Of a DNA stretch of 64,000 bases, positions 10,788 through 22,845 are shown piece by piece. Each line of letters opens with the position of its first letter. The stretch's first letter is position 1. The notes under the pieces are model-generated. The model did no database searches and was not told the origin of the DNA. It saw nothing but the letters and a program-made list of their open reading frames with translations. Made by a program: the position numbers and the translations under genes. The DNA comes from Carettochelys insculpta. Lineage: Eukaryota > Chordata > Testudines > Carettochelyidae. The stretch lies in the NCBI RefSeq assembly GCF_033958435.1, contig NC_134137.1, positions 244,636,501 to 244,700,500 of the forward strand, in the 5' to 3' direction.

Positions 10788-10915
10788 ATTATTATTGTAA
10801 ATTTAAAATGAAGATCCCACTTTGCCAGGAACTGTACATACATGTAGTAAGAAAAATACTTGCCCCAAGGAGGTTACAAATTAAAAAAGACAAAGGGTCA
10901 GATAGTAAAGAGAGG
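10788..10915. repeat. Worn MIR-like SINE tail
   Basis: An att-rich start is followed by 'aactgtacatacatgtagtaag ... cttgccccaaggaggttacaa', similar to the common amniote MIR-type ending (number of accounts from memory, not a search). It is short and diverged. Confidence 0.45.
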
Positions 10916-10946
10916 CTGAGAAGATGAGGGGGTAACATTTTAAATT

Positions 10947-11275
10947 GTCTAAACCAGTGGTTCCCAACTTCAGGTCTGTGGACCCCTGGGCTCGGTGAGG
11001 GTATTTCAGGGGACAAAATAAAAGATAAATAAAAATGATCATAGTAAATAAGTTTTATATAAATTGCAAAGTTACAACCAACTATTATTTTAAAATGAAA
11101 TATCTTCCAACAATGTTATTAATTCCTGTCTGAAAATCTATATTGTTGTTTCCTTTTTTGCTTAACGATGTGTACATAGCAGCTAGAATCGGCTTTTATG
11201 GGGATCTGCGAATGGTTTGGGAGGGGTGATTTTGCGTCCGTGGTAGTGCAAATGTTGGGAACAACTAGTCGAAAG
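10947..11275. mobile_element. hAT MITE with 8-bp target duplication
   Basis: Inverted ends CAGTGGTTCCCAAC (from 10955) and GTTGGGAACaacta (to 11267) are of the hAT/Charlie type. Flanking octamers gtctaaac (10947-10954) and gtcgaaag (11268-11275) agree at six of eight positions, as expected for an old 8-bp hAT duplication. The interior is AT-rich and non-coding. Confidence 0.75.
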
Positions 11276-11786
11276 CTATGTCTACCCTGCATCTATGCAT
11301 ACGTTGCCCTACCAGACAGACAAGCACTAGTCCTGAGCAAGATAGCATTCTGAAAAAAGCAGTAAGGCTGGGAATAGCCCGGCTCATACTCAGGCTACGC
11401 TGCTGTTTTTAACCAAAACATGAACACAGATTGAAGCCAGATCAGAGCTAGAAAGAGAAAAAAAATAATTTGACAGTGCTGCTGAACGCAAACAAAATGG
11501 CACTGATGCTATCATAGACCTCAGCACCCAAACCATTGAAAAGGAAGCTACAGCTGCAAGGTTCATAGAAGAAGTAAACTCAAAAGTAGATGGGAGAGGG
11601 AGAGAAATCTGCAAATTGTGCAATCACTACTACAAAACTATCCCAGAAGGGTTTAGTGCTTAATGAATAAATTGGCAGTTTCTCTTTGTGTGATGGAACA
11701 AGGCATAACTGATGATTCAGTTTAGGCTCAAGATGAGAGAACTGCAGGCTTAGAAAAGAAAACGCATTTAACTAGGAGAAAATATG
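11276..11786. other. Non-coding stretch
   Basis: No gene or recognised repeat. The 77-codon frame on - at 11390-11623 has no known signature. Confidence 0.4.
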
Positions 11787-11858
11787 GTGTGTGTGTGTGT
11801 ATACGTGTACGTGTGTGTGGGTGAGAGACAGAAAGAGAGAGACAGAGAGAGAGAGATT
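11787..11858 (+). repeat. (TG)n followed by (GA)n compound microsatellite
   Basis: A gtgtgtgtgt run with tatacgtgtac interruptions gives way to gagagacagaaagagagagac. It explains the 106-codon frame read on the opposite strand. Confidence 0.9.
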
Positions 11859-13360
11859 GAAAAATTAGGCTCAAGTGTGTTTCTATCTCTGATATAGCCA
11901 AAGTTCCCACTGTTGAGGAGTACTTGAAATCCTGGCTTCTCTCCTTAGTGGACATTTTTATGCAATATGTCAACTGAGAAAGTCTACTATGCTGTATATT
12001 ACAAGACACGCCCATAACTATGTAAGTAGTTAATATACAAGGTGCCACCTATATTAGCTTTCGATACTTTATAACACAGATTATCAACTACATATAAGCT
12101 TCCAAAGGCTGCGTTAAGGTTGAAGATTCAGTCGTAGATGCAGTCATTTGAAAACTGCAAAGTGAGAGCACAGTATGCCTATCTTTTGGCCCCAGCCACC
12201 TTGCCTCTTAGTACATCAACAGAAAAGCCTCTTCTTCTATGGTTCTGCTAGAACAGGTGGATCACTGGAGATGCTTCACTAATGCTTGTGAGAGCTGGTT
12301 AGGTGAGATGCAGAACACTTGCAGTCTTTAAGAACACAGACTGTTCAAAAAACTGTAACCAAGAACTTTCTTTTCCAATTGGAAATTAACAATGGCAATG
12401 TCTATAGTGATCCTAGATAACCCAGGCTACCCTTGCTTCCCTGGCTCATGAGGCTATATACACTATACATATATGAGGCTATAAGCCACTTTGACAGCAC
12501 CAAAGCACACTTCAATTACAGGCTCTTGAAAATATGCTGGTGATGTTTACTCACAAGACTGGATCTCAGAGAGAAAAATATCCCAGTGGTTATAGCTGCC
12601 TGCTGTGACCTGCATAATATGTGTGAAGAAACAGAGGAATGAAAAGCAGATGGCTACTCTATTTCTCTTGATTTTATCACTTCCTCATCTAGAACAAGTA
12701 ATTAAAAGTAAAAAGATGTGTCCTACTACTGTGGGGAGGGCCATGGCTATTATTTAAAATTAAATGACACACTGACCTGAGATTTCTTCCCTTTCATCAT
12801 GCTTGATTGTGCTCAACAGCAGGGATTGATTGGATTGCAGTAGAATCAAAAACAAGTACTGGGTTGCTGCAAAGTTGGATCTTTGCAGTTGCCCATCTCA
12901 CATGCTCATCTTTTCATCCACTAATTCTGTCTCCTCCTCTGTATATATTGGGGCATGTAACCTGGGTTCCTCACAGTTAACTACTGTACAGGGGTGTGGG
13001 AGAGGGAAGGAATAGTCTCCAACAAGTATGTATGGAGTTATTTGTGAAAATAGCAGGTCTGCACATCAGCACTGGACCAGGAGTAACCCAACATTCATAC
13101 TTGCATTGCATTGACTTAAGTACACTGATCTTGGCTCTACACTGCTTGAAGAAGTGCTGCTAATGAGTAGGTGTAACAGAGTACTTGTTTTGGCAGAAGC
13201 TAAATTTAAGTCAGAAACATGAGCAGCTAGGTCTTACATTACCTCAACTTTGTAGAGTAGACCAGGCTTAAGACTTTTGTACTGTTATTTTGGAAGGTGT
13301 TAATGGCCTCTGTTAAGCAGGACTTTGATCTCTACACTATTGTAATCCTGGTTTACACTA
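11859..13360. other. Non-coding stretch
   Basis: About 1.5 kb with no convincing ORF or repeat. A short frame at 12830-13015 shows no domain. Confidence 0.4.
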
Positions 13361-13797
13361 GGACCGTGTCTACACTACCTCCATCATTTCAGAAGGGCTA
13401 TGGTAATGAGAAATTTCAGCAGATGCTAATGACGCATTGCCATAAATATGCAGTTCCTCATTAACATAATGGCAGCTGTGCGTGTTTTGAAAGGCTACTT
13501 TTGAAACGCACTCTGCCCGTGTAGACAGGAGCCTTTCAAAAGGTCCCCCTAATTTTGAAAGCCCCTTCTTCCCATTTAGTTTTAGGAAGAAGGGGCTTTC
13601 GAAGCCCAGGGGGTTCTTTTGAAAGGTTCCTGTCTACATGGGTGGTGTGCATTTTGAAAGCGGCACTTTTGAAACGCCTGTGGCCACCATTATGTTAATG
13701 AGGCACTGCATATTCATGGTAGTGCCTCATTAGCATCTGCCAAAATCCCTCATTACCATGCCCCTTCTGAAAGGAGGGGGTTAGTATATATCTGACC
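13361..13797. mobile_element. Long foldback MITE (about 437 bp palindrome)
   Basis: The left end ggaccgtgtctacactac is matched in reverse at the right end (ggtcagatatatactaac), and nearly the whole element folds on itself. Paired blocks include gcatattcatggtagtgcctcattagc with its inverse, and gaagaaggggctttcgaag facing gaaagccccttcttcc at the centre near 13585. It is one of several elements here with a GTGTCTACACTA-type terminus. Confidence 0.75.
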
Positions 13798-14742
13798 TAA
13801 GAGATTAAGTCAAATTTAAGGACCTAAGTTCAATTTTATAAACTATCCACACCTTGTAGCCAGGAGTTCCCAGTATCTCAAAAGAGCCCCAGCAAGGATC
13901 CATCAGGAGATCATTAACTCTCAACTATATAAAATCTAGTGTTAAAAATTTTAAGAAATTTGACTTTATTCCCAAGTGTAGACATACCCATAGACCGGGT
14001 TAAAGCTGATAGGTATGCTAAAGACTCTATTTTCAGGAGTAATTAAGCTCTTTAAACATAGTTCCCCAGCTGAACTGGGCATAAAACTGACTGGTGGGGC
14101 AGACTTGCCAATTATGAGCAAAGACGGTGCCATCTATTGTTGTTTCCAGTCTCTCTGTGACTGGGGAAACAGGACCTTGTGTACTTTCTTTGTAAATAAA
14201 CAGCATTGCCCCAAAGAATATGCTTGGGGTGTGTCAGCCATTTTGCCTCCCAAGAAAAATGTGCAAGACCCCAAATATTGGCTAACTGTTAAGAGGGGCA
14301 ACAATATTATCTTATTTTACTGTGAAGCGTACTAAGAAAGTACAGCATCAGGGCGTATTAGTATTTGTTCTAGCTAGCACAATGCAGAAGTATAGCCCCA
14401 ACAAATGTGTACTTTTTGTATGAAACTTACAGCCAAAAAGACTAATGCCATTTAATACAACTGTTCTATTAAACGGGAGAGGATGTTGTAAAATCAAAAC
14501 CAGTAATTCAGTTCATTAAAATTATAAACTTTTTATGGTCTGTGTGCTCCCTCCCCCACAGGTCTGCAGAATTCATTGCTCTACGTGGGAAAAGAAACTA
14601 ACGTTCTGCTCTTTATCTTTCTATATTTGTGAATAAAGTCCACCAAGAGCTCAATCCTGCAACTCACTCAGTTCAAATGGAGCTGTCTGCAACAAAACAA
14701 CAGGCTCAAGGGGCAAATCTTTGATCTTGCGTTGTAAACTAC
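13798..14742. other. Non-coding stretch with a 106-codon orphan frame
   Basis: The frame at 14015-14335 (+) has no domain I can name. It includes a ttgtaaataaacagcattg stretch, which looks more like a 3' end or LTR fragment than coding DNA. Confidence 0.35.
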
Positions 14743-14755
14743 GCGTAAGTTATGT
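14743..14755 (+). repeat. Target-site duplication, left copy (second PLE)
   Basis: GCGTAAGTTATGT is repeated exactly at 15656-15668. Confidence 0.88.
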
Positions 14756-15655
14756 ATCGGAGGGGTTGCCGTGTTAGTCTGGATCTGTAACAGCAACGAA
14801 GGGTCCTGTGGCACCCTATAGACTAACAGAAAAGTTTTGAGCATGAGCTCTCGTGAGCACAGACTCACTTCATCAGATGCTGGTCTTGGAAATCTGCAGG
14901 GCCAGGTATAAATAAGCCAGAGCGAGGGTGGGGATAACAAGGTTAGCTCAGTCAGCAAGGGTGAGGCTTACTACCAGCAGTTGATCTGGAGGTGTGAACA
15001 CCAAGGGAGGGGAAGCTGCTTTTGTATTTAGCCAGCCATTCACAGTCTTTGTTTAAGCCTGAGCTGAGGGTGTCGAATTTGCAGATGCTGCTGATTGCAG
15101 ATGTGCAGCTGCACATCTACCAATATAATTTATGCCATCATGTGCCAGCAATGCCCCTCTGCTATATACATCGGACAAACTGGACAGTCTCTACGTAAAA
15201 GAATAAACGCACACAAATCAGACATCAGAAATGGCAATATACAAAAACCCATAGGAGAGCACTTCAATCTCCCAGGACACACAGTAGCAGATTTAAAAGT
15301 AGCTATCCTGCAGCAAAGAAATTTCAGGACCAGACTCCAAAGAGAAATTGCTGAGCTACAATTCATCTGCAAATTCGACACCCTCAGCTCAGGCTTAAAC
15401 AAAGACTGTGGATGGCTGGCTAAATACAAAAGCAGCTTCCCTTCCCTTGGTGTTCATACCTCCAGATCAACTGCGGGTAGTAAGCCTCACCCTTGCTGAC
15501 TGAGCTAACCTTGTTATCCCCACCCTCGCTCTGGCTTATTTATACCTGGCCCTGCAGATTTCCAAGACCAGCATCTGATGAAGTGAGTCTGTGTTCACGA
15601 AAGCTCATGCTCAAAACTTTTCTGTTAGTCTATAAGGTGCCACAGGACCCTTTAT
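14756..15655. mobile_element. Second PLE copy, inverted-arm structure, 900 bp
   Basis: The left arm (14756 to about 15088, PLE sense on -) starts at the full PLE terminus (atcggaggggttgccgtg) and is the inverse of about 15362-15655. The right arm (PLE sense on +) stops early at ccacaggaccctt. Between the arms lies the GIY-YIG coding part of the + copy. The exact 13-bp flanking duplication shows that both arms entered together. It belongs to a different PLE subfamily from the 8.5-10 kb copy, since the tail and protein differ. Confidence 0.88.
15095..15499 (+). CDS. PLE GIY-YIG endonuclease fragment, open 134-codon frame
   Basis: A C-terminal PLE fragment that is still open. After CSCTSTNIIYAIMCQQCPSA comes IYIGQTGQSLRKRINAHKSDI, which keeps the Tyr-Ile-Gly, Arg and His positions of the GIY-YIG nuclease. 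Further on are LQREIAELQFICKFDTLSSGLNKDCGWLAKY with the conserved Glu and Asn, and a stop at 15497-15499. The annotated ATG is simply the first in frame, because the frame joins the inverted arm just upstream. It has no reverse transcriptase part and no promoter of its own, so it is a remnant with an undamaged domain, not a working gene. Confidence 0.72.
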   Translation: MQMCSCTSTNIIYAIMCQQCPSAIYIGQTGQSLRKRINAHKSDIRNGNIQKPIGEHFNLPGHTVADLKVAILQQRNFRTRLQREIAELQFICKFDTLSSGLNKDCGWLAKYKSSFPSLGVHTSRSTAGSKPHPC

Positions 15656-15668
15656 GCGTAAGTTATGT
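15656..15668 (+). repeat. Target-site duplication, right copy (second PLE)
   Basis: Exact GCGTAAGTTATGT, matching 14743-14755. Confidence 0.88.
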
Positions 15669-15703
15669 GACCTTTCAAACAGAGAGTGACAGAGATGTTT
15701 GGC

Positions 15704-15785
15704 ATACAACAAAAAGTCCTGTAGCACCTTAAGGACTAACAAATTTGTTAGGTCATGAGTCAGACTCACTTCTTCATATGATAAT
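15704..15785 (-). mobile_element. Short PLE 3'-end fragment
   Basis: On the + strand 'acaacaaaaagtcctgtagc ... agactcacttcttcat' is the inverse of a PLE tail (atgaagaagtgagtct ... gctacaggactttttgttg). It lies 36 bp beyond the second PLE. Confidence 0.7.
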
Positions 15786-17582
15786 TTGAAATTTTGTTTG
15801 GAATTACTGGAGACTGCAGTTATTTAGTTGGAAAAAACCTCAGAAAAATGTGAAGAAAGCAGCACAACTTTTCAGACTGAGGGAACACAAAGTATTTCCT
15901 TTGCAAATATTGGTAATAAACATTTCACCAAAATATTACAAGGAAGTCCAGTTAGCCCATGATGGGCAGTGTGACTGACTGTGGGACAATGGTCATGGCT
16001 AGGAGATCATATTGCCAAATTGGACTAGCTAAAAGCATTCACATGTATTAGGTACGGCAAGAGGCAACTTTAAGTAGGTACAATGGAAGTAAAGAGAAAG
16101 GAGGCCAAGACGTGCCTAATAGTTTCAACTGTAGGACTCTGCTCACCTCATTTCTGAAAGCTACTGTGTTGCATTGACTATTATAGTGTACGTATATTAG
16201 CACCGCAACAAAGACATTCAGTAGTCTGATTAAAATAGCATCTTCTAATTCTCTTTGTGTTGTAATTCACAGTCTCTTTCCTTTGGCTCAATCTGCCAGC
16301 CATGAATTAAGAAAATGTGCTAAAGTTGCCAATTCTGGGACCTAGTTTGAAAGAAAGCTTTTGTTTTCAGAGCCTGTACTTACTCTGGAGAAAGTTAATG
16401 AAAGCCTCACAGAGCATTGCAATTCTTCTGTTACTTTCAGTGTCTGATCCCCATGACTGTCTTTCAAATCCCTCAATAAGCTAACTCAATTGTAACTTAC
16501 ACCCATAATGGGCAAGAAAAATGTGGTCTTTTTCAATATGGCTATGGATAACTAAATTACACCACTGGCATTACGGTATTTCTTGTTCGTACTAGGGACA
16601 CCTGCTAACTTTCACAGTAACTGAAATGTGTATCGGGCCAATCCAGCAGAAATGAATTGTGTATCAGCAGTGCAAAAGGAAAGAAGGAAGAGGGAGGAGA
16701 AAAATCACCAGTGCCCCATATCAGAATAGGATAATCAACTGAAGGAGACAATAGAACATTTATAATAAGTGTTTGTAGTATAAAATCCAAAGATTATTTA
16801 AAAATAGTCCAACTAGCATTCAAAGAGGATGAATAGTTCAGTTATCTAGGCCAAAATTGTTTTCTTGAACTCCTCACGCTCATTATTGCTGCGGAATGAT
16901 TTTGCACCTCCATGTCTGCAATCATATGTAAAGAGTGAATTTTACTTTTCACACTGAATGAATTGCTGCTCATTTGTTGCTTTTTTTCTTTCATTCAAAA
17001 ATTGCTCAAAAAATATAAATTCTTGTACAATTTTTGACAGAGCCAGATGGACTAAAAGACAAATCATGTGAACTTAGCAGAATGACAACAAACTGTCAAA
17101 TATCACCAAGAGACACCCCATTACCAAACCATACATATTTTCTAAACCAAAACAAGCCCATCCTGCAGTTGTCTTGTACTACTGAGAGATTTAGTAAAAC
17201 TGAAGTCCTTATAAGTAAAGCAAGAATCTCTATGATCATTCCGTTCATGCTAGTTTCAGTAAAATGGTTTTTGAAGCGAAAGGGAACTTACTGATGAAAA
17301 TATTAAAATGCAAACAACATAAACAACATAACATTTTAAACATTGATAAACTCAGAGTTTTAAATGCATAAAAGGCCTCTTGTACATCAACACTTGTCTG
17401 GCTGCCAGTTATCCTAGACATAGCATGAACAGAAAAGTAAAATCAGTTTGTTATTTTTAAATGGCTACCTAGTGTTTCACTATAAAAATGCAAAACAAAA
17501 CATATGAGACCTATATAAAGTCTCCTATGCATTTATTGTGTGTATATACCCAGCAAAGTACATGCCCTGCGGACAGTAAAGT
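15786..17582. other. Non-coding stretch
   Basis: About 1.8 kb of AT-rich DNA. Frames at 16605-16790 and 17034-17294 show no domain. No repeat ends were recognised. Confidence 0.4.
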
Positions 17583-17743
17583 ACAAAACATTGACAAAAC
17601 AAAACAGCAGAAACGTAGCACTCTAAAGACTAACAAAATGATTTATTCGGTGATGTTAGTTTTTAAAGTGCTACATTTCTGCTGTTTTGTTTTGTTGGAG
17701 TACAGACTAACACGGCTACCTCTCTGTTACCACAAAAGACTGA
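17583..17743. mobile_element. Miniature PLE hairpin
   Basis: An inverted PLE end (aaaacagcagaaacgtagca ...) faces a direct one (tgctacatttctgctgtttt ... gtacagactaacacggctac). Flanks acaaaacattga (17583-17594) and acaaaagactga (17732-17743) match at ten of twelve positions and may be the target duplication. Confidence 0.65.
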
Positions 17744-18062
17744 GATAACCTCCTTGAGAAGCATGCTGTTGTATTTGGGTCCAGCTCTGGGTGATCTCTG
17801 CTTGCACTGGAGAGTTGGTTTCACTACAGAAAATTTAAAGTATTTAGTAGTTCATTTGAAGGAGACAATATCTAAAGAAATGGAATATTTAACACAGGCC
17901 CTTCCCTGTAACCTTCAGCGTATCTCTACATTTTCCCTAGTCATGCACCATTGCCACCTTCAGACTGTTTGGAGTGAAATTCGGTTAAACGACTCCAGCC
18001 TACGTCAGACACTGAAATTGAGAAAAAAACCCACCTTGTACAGATCAGGTGAGCACCAACAG

Positions 18063-18283
18063 ACAAAACACTGGCCTAGGAGTCAGGAGATCTGGGTTCT
18101 CTTCCTGGCTTTTCTACCAATAAGATATGACACATTGCACTTTCAGTGCCCTGTGGCTGTGCTTCCTCTCCTTTTCCTATTGGTGTTGTCTTTTGAGATG
18201 GTAGACCCTTGAAGGTAGGAACTATCTCTTGTTTGGATGCACAGCGCCAGGGTAGGGCTTTAGGTGCTATTACAACAAACAAG
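18063..18283. repeat. MIR-like SINE, diverged
   Basis: 'gcctaggagtcaggagatc' and the following 'tgggttctcttcctggct' resemble the amniote MIR/CORE-SINE core. The ending 'gaaggtaggaactatctctt ... cagcgccagg' resembles its tail. The 152-codon frame at 17754-18212 overlaps it and is not a gene. Confidence 0.5.
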
Positions 18284-21200
18284 AATATTTATGACAGTAT
18301 ATCCTAAACAGCATCTCATGGTTCACAGACATTCGGAATTGGAAGGACGGCAGATCAGAATACAGAAGTACCCACACCTCGGTAAGAAAGTGTTTGTAGC
18401 AGACTCTGATCCCAAACTCTGGTCCACAAAGAATAGCCTGGGTCAGATGGTATTATTGCTTCCTCCTCATTTCCACATGCAAAACAGAACTGAAAGCAAG
18501 AAAGCCAAACTGGCACTATATCTTGGATATTACTTGCTATCCCAGAAGTATCTTGTATGACCAAAATGGGAGAAGAGATGAACTGTGACAACTTCTCTGT
18601 TAAAATGTGGCCCACCCTCTGAATAAAATTGAGAGCCCTGGCTCTGGGATCTCTCAGCAAGGTAAGAGAAAAGCAACTCAACCACAATTCCACATACCCT
18701 TGCCAATGTCTGCAGCTGCATCAACAATAGGTCATGGTCATTTGTAAAGAACCCTCTCGAATTGGCTGGGACACATGACCTTTGTCTATCACCAGAAGGA
18801 GATCATGGATTAATAAGACCAGCACAGCTTCTACTGCTCCCTTGATGCTGTCTCACTTTGAGACTCAGTTTATTTGCTTTTGTTGATTGAAGTCAGGCCT
18901 GTGTCAATATTTGAATGAAGGGTTTTTGTAATTAAATATAGACAAACAACCAGACTGCCTGCGTTTGAATCTTAATGTGTTATGTGCACAGTTTGAGAGG
19001 CAATACAGAATGAAGTAACAGAGTTTAAACCATATAGTATTAAAAGATTCTAGTGCTTTATTTCACCTATGGCTGTGTTGCTCTCCACCAATGGCGGTGT
19101 TTCAGTCTATTCACTTTTCATTAGATATTAAGATGATTTCACTGAAAATCTAAGGTAAAATCATGAACCCCTTGGAGACAATAGCAGAACTTGCACTGAT
19201 TTCAAAGGGGCCGGATTTTAGTATTTACAGTGACTCAGCTGCATAAAATGTATATTTGAGACCTCAAAGTCAAAAAGCAATGGGCAGCAAGCCCAATGAA
19301 GCTGGTTTTCCCAGGGTACTCAGAAAACAGAAGAGAAATAAAATAAATTCTGGAATATTTTAGCATTTTATTTCTCCAGCCTCTCTTCACAAGTACCTAC
19401 AAGCCTGCAGAATTTCCCATCTCCAATGGCTGATGATATCATACAGGGGGTGATTTTTCTACACTCTCCTTTCCCTGGCCTTTCTGAAGGCTGCTACAAT
19501 TTCCTGTTGGCTTTGGATTTGATCTGTGTTTTTCTTGGCTGTGAGTTTGCCTGAAAATATGAAGCTATTCCAGGCAAAAGTGCTTTTTTTTTTTTCATTT
19601 CAACATCTGCTTTTTCAACCCCTATGGCCACACCCCTGTTCTTTCCACTATTCAGCCCACTAAGCATTTTTTAACGTTATTTATTTATTTCTGTGTCCAA
19701 TTGAAACCATAGGAGTAGTTGAGGCAGGCAGAATATAATTACATGGACTGAAATTTGGCAATAAAACTCAAACTCTGTCAAAAAGTGCCACAGAAACTTA
19801 CAGCACAAATGGTCAGCACGTTGGTTTTACACATCAGCCAAACCAGTGATCTTGCAGCTCTACAATGCCACTTCAAATCCATACTGGGGCCACTGGAAAA
19901 GTGCCCACATCTCATTTCTTGCAACATCTGGGTGATCCTTAGAAGTTTTCCTTCCAGTACTTTTCCTATTTTACGTGCAAGATCTGATGAGCTCACAGCA
20001 TGAGGTGATATCATCATGAATGGTAAAGATGATAATTCTTGCTTCCTGCCTTCCTTTTCAGGATATGTTCCAAGCTTGCCATAGTACAAATTTGCGTGGT
20101 ACTTTAACAGACTCTCTATATCTCTCTGGACATCTGAGTGTATAATTGAAGGCATTTTTTAATATTCAATTAGTTATATTTTTCAGCTGGAATAGTACTA
20201 ACACTGTAATCATGGTATTATGGGGTGCATGCATATTTTGATGTGGTCTGTTTATAATAACACACAAAGCAATGGCATCATTTCGTCCAAGTAAAAAGCT
20301 ACATGGTGGCATTGGATCTAAGTTTTTCCACTTGCTGAAATAAATCTCCCGATTTAGGGGGGAAAAAACCTAAGTATATTGAATACAGAAAAAAAATACT
20401 TCTAATTGGCTGAAAGCTTTACTTAAAAATGCAATGAAATGGAAGTGAAAACTGTAATTTTTCCAGAATTACCCAGCCTCTCGCACCAAGCAGAGGGGTT
20501 TACATGAATTAGGATGTGTTGCTATTGTGGATGAAAAGCACCTTGAAGGTGAGCAAGGTTGATTAAAACTGCATTCTTTTTTTTGCTACAAGAAGGCATG
20601 TATTGGAGGGTGCATACCACAAAATTATTCCAAAGTAACTGAAACAGAATGATTCAAAGATATGGGAAACAATATTGCTTTGGGACTACAGGAAAATAGC
20701 AGAGTGTGGGGTAATCTTGATTGTAGTCACTGCTCCTGAAACTGACTTGCTGCAGAAGTCTCTTAAGCTGTGATCCAGCAGAAAACTTAAGTGTATGAGC
20801 TGTGCCACTGATTTAACTATATGCTTAAGTTCTTTGCGGAATTGTCTCTGGTTAAAGTTGAAAGATGACATCTAAGGAGCCCTGCACATGGGCTGGGCAC
20901 CCTCTTGGAACGCCCAAATGCATGGTTTATGTTTGGAGATTTTTAAAGGAAAAACAATTATGAAGAGAAAACATTGCAAAGTGCCATCCCATGACTAAGA
21001 AATATGTGATTGGACTATTATGGACAAGGCTAATCTGTACCAAACCCCTATTCTGCTTCAGAAATTAAGTCCTGTGCACAGATAGCAGGCACTTGGCCTC
21101 CAACTCTATGAACAACTTGTCATGCAAAATGACTGCATGTGTGCTCATCTTTGCAATCGCTTTAATTATTGCTTACCTAACTTCCATTTCCATCACGCAC

Positions 21201-21285
21201 CCATCTGCAGTGTTGAGTCAAATAAGGGTTCAGTAGTTGAGAGATGTAGCTTAGTTTTGGGCTCACATTGCAACTACACTGATTA
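18284..21285. other. Long non-coding stretch
   Basis: About 3 kb without recognised repeats. Frames of 65-125 codons on both strands (for example - 19778-20155) have no domain and no codon pattern that would support an exon. Confidence 0.4.
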
Positions 21286-21490
21286 TTTCATAGAGTCACA
21301 CATATTAAGGCCTGAAGGGACCATTAGATCATCTACTCTGAGGCCCAGCATAACACAGGCCAGGAAGTTTTACCCAGTTACTTTGCTTGGGTAAAGTATA
21401 CCTTCCAAAAACGCATCCATTTTTTATCTGAATACATCAAGAGGTGGAGAATCCATCACTTCCTGAAGCGGTTTGATCCAAAGTTTAATC
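21286..21490 (-). mobile_element. CR1 LINE 3' end, decayed
   Basis: 'ttcatagagtcacacatatt', 'ggcctgaagggaccattaga' and later 'ggtggagaatccatcactt' are the inverse of a turtle-type CR1 tail. The copy is 5'-truncated and old. Confidence 0.65.
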
Positions 21491-21596
21491 ATCCGCATTT
21501 GATCATTTGCATCAGCTATTCCATCTGTAAAATCAGGACAGAGATACTGAGCCACATGGGTACAGCTCTTCAAAGGCTTTGTACGAAATATACAAG

Positions 21597-22032
21597 GGCT
21601 ATGTCTACACTAGCCAAAAAATTCGAAATGGCCATGCAAATGGCCATTTCAAAGTTTACTAATGAAGCACTGAAATACATATTCAGCACCTCATTAGCAT
21701 GCGGGCGGCCACGGCACTTCGAAATTGACAGGGCTCGCCGCCGCGCGGCTCGTTCCGATGGGGCTCCTTTTCGAAAGGACCCTGCCTACTTTGAAGTCCC
21801 CTTATTCCTATCTGCTCATAGTAATAAGGGGACTTCGAAGTAGGCAGGGTCCTTTCGAAAACGAGCCCCGTCTGAACAAGCCGCGTGGCGGTGAGCCGCG
21901 TCAATTTCGAAGTGCCACGGCCGCTCTCATGCTAATGAGGCACTGAATATGTATTTCAGTGCTTCATTAGTAAACTTCAAAATGGCCCTTTGCATGGCCA
22001 TTTTGAAGTTTGGGGCTAGTGTAGACACAGCC
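21597..22032. mobile_element. Long foldback MITE (436 bp palindrome), well preserved
   Basis: The end GGCTATGTCTACACTAGCC (from 21597) is matched in reverse by GGCTGTGTCTACACTAGCC at 22032. The whole element folds back around a centre near 21814 (ccccttattc ... aataagggg). AAG flanks both ends (21594-21596 and 22033-22035), a possible 3-bp target duplication. The terminus resembles that of the Harbinger element, which suggests non-autonomous use of a related transposase. Mirror-image ORFs on both strands follow from the palindrome. Confidence 0.82.
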
Positions 22033-22539
22033 AAGGTATTATATCTCTGCCTTTCATCTCTTGCTGGTGTTTTTTCTTGTCCTACTAAGACTGCTTTGAT
22101 CTTGTATTTGGCCAGTTTCCATGCCATCTTTTAATTCCTTCTGGAAAACTTCACTGCTTCAGAGCTGTGTTTATTTTATGCCAAAGACTTTTAATTGAGA
22201 TGTACAAAATTGTTGAGTTACTTAGGTATCTATCTAAGAGGCCTACAATTTTCCATAGTGCTGAGCTCAGCCATCCATAGGAGTTGCTAGACGATGAGCA
22301 CTTTGGATAAACCAGATTACTTATGTGTATAAATGGATTTAGGACATTGACAACTGTGCTTAAAAATCTTGGTGAAAATGTCTCTACCTGAAAATATTAT
22401 TCCACATTTTTGGTAGCAATTGCCCAGATTGTCAGAAAGACTTGACTTCTACCACACTGAGTCATTTGCTTGCTGGGAGTGGCTCGCACCTTACAAAAGG
22501 AGCTTCTCTGCCCTAGGTGTTACCATGTTCATATTAGAC
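22033..22539. other. Non-coding stretch
   Basis: No gene or recognised repeat. Confidence 0.4.
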
Positions 22540-22845
22540 TGACAATGGGCCATATCGCCCCTGTCTTATCTGACTGGGTTTTTCCTCTTTTCATACATAC
22601 TACTGATAATGGGCATTTTCCACCCTGACTGAATAGACCTTGTCGGCTCTGGCCCTCCCTTTTACTGGGACCCCACTCTTTAAATAACCCTCCGAAACCA
22701 CCACCCACCTCATGCATCTGATGAAGTGGGTCTTTGCCCACGAAAGCTTATGCTCCAAAATATCTGTTAGTCTGTAAGGGGCCACAGGACTTCTTGTTGT
22801 TCTCGATGATACAGACTAATACGGCTACCCTTCTGATACTATTTC
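22540..22845 (+). mobile_element. PLE 3' UTR and terminus
   Basis: Sense-strand PLE tail. It has the 3' UTR words tgataatgggcattttccac and ctgactgaatagacc, then atctgatgaagtgggtct, then the usual end with ggccacaggacttcttg and gatacagactaatacggc. The left boundary and target duplication are uncertain. Confidence 0.75.

Noticed and set aside
14015..14335. 106-codon frame on + as a gene
   Set aside because: No recognisable domain; it includes an AATAAA-bearing stretch that is more like a repeat or 3' end.
18355..20155. 112- and 125-codon frames on - as exons
   Set aside because: No domains and no matching frames beyond plausible splice sites; they look like chance ORFs.
21683..22127. Paired ORFs on both strands with near-identical peptides
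   Set aside because: Mirror reading of the foldback MITE palindrome, not two genes.
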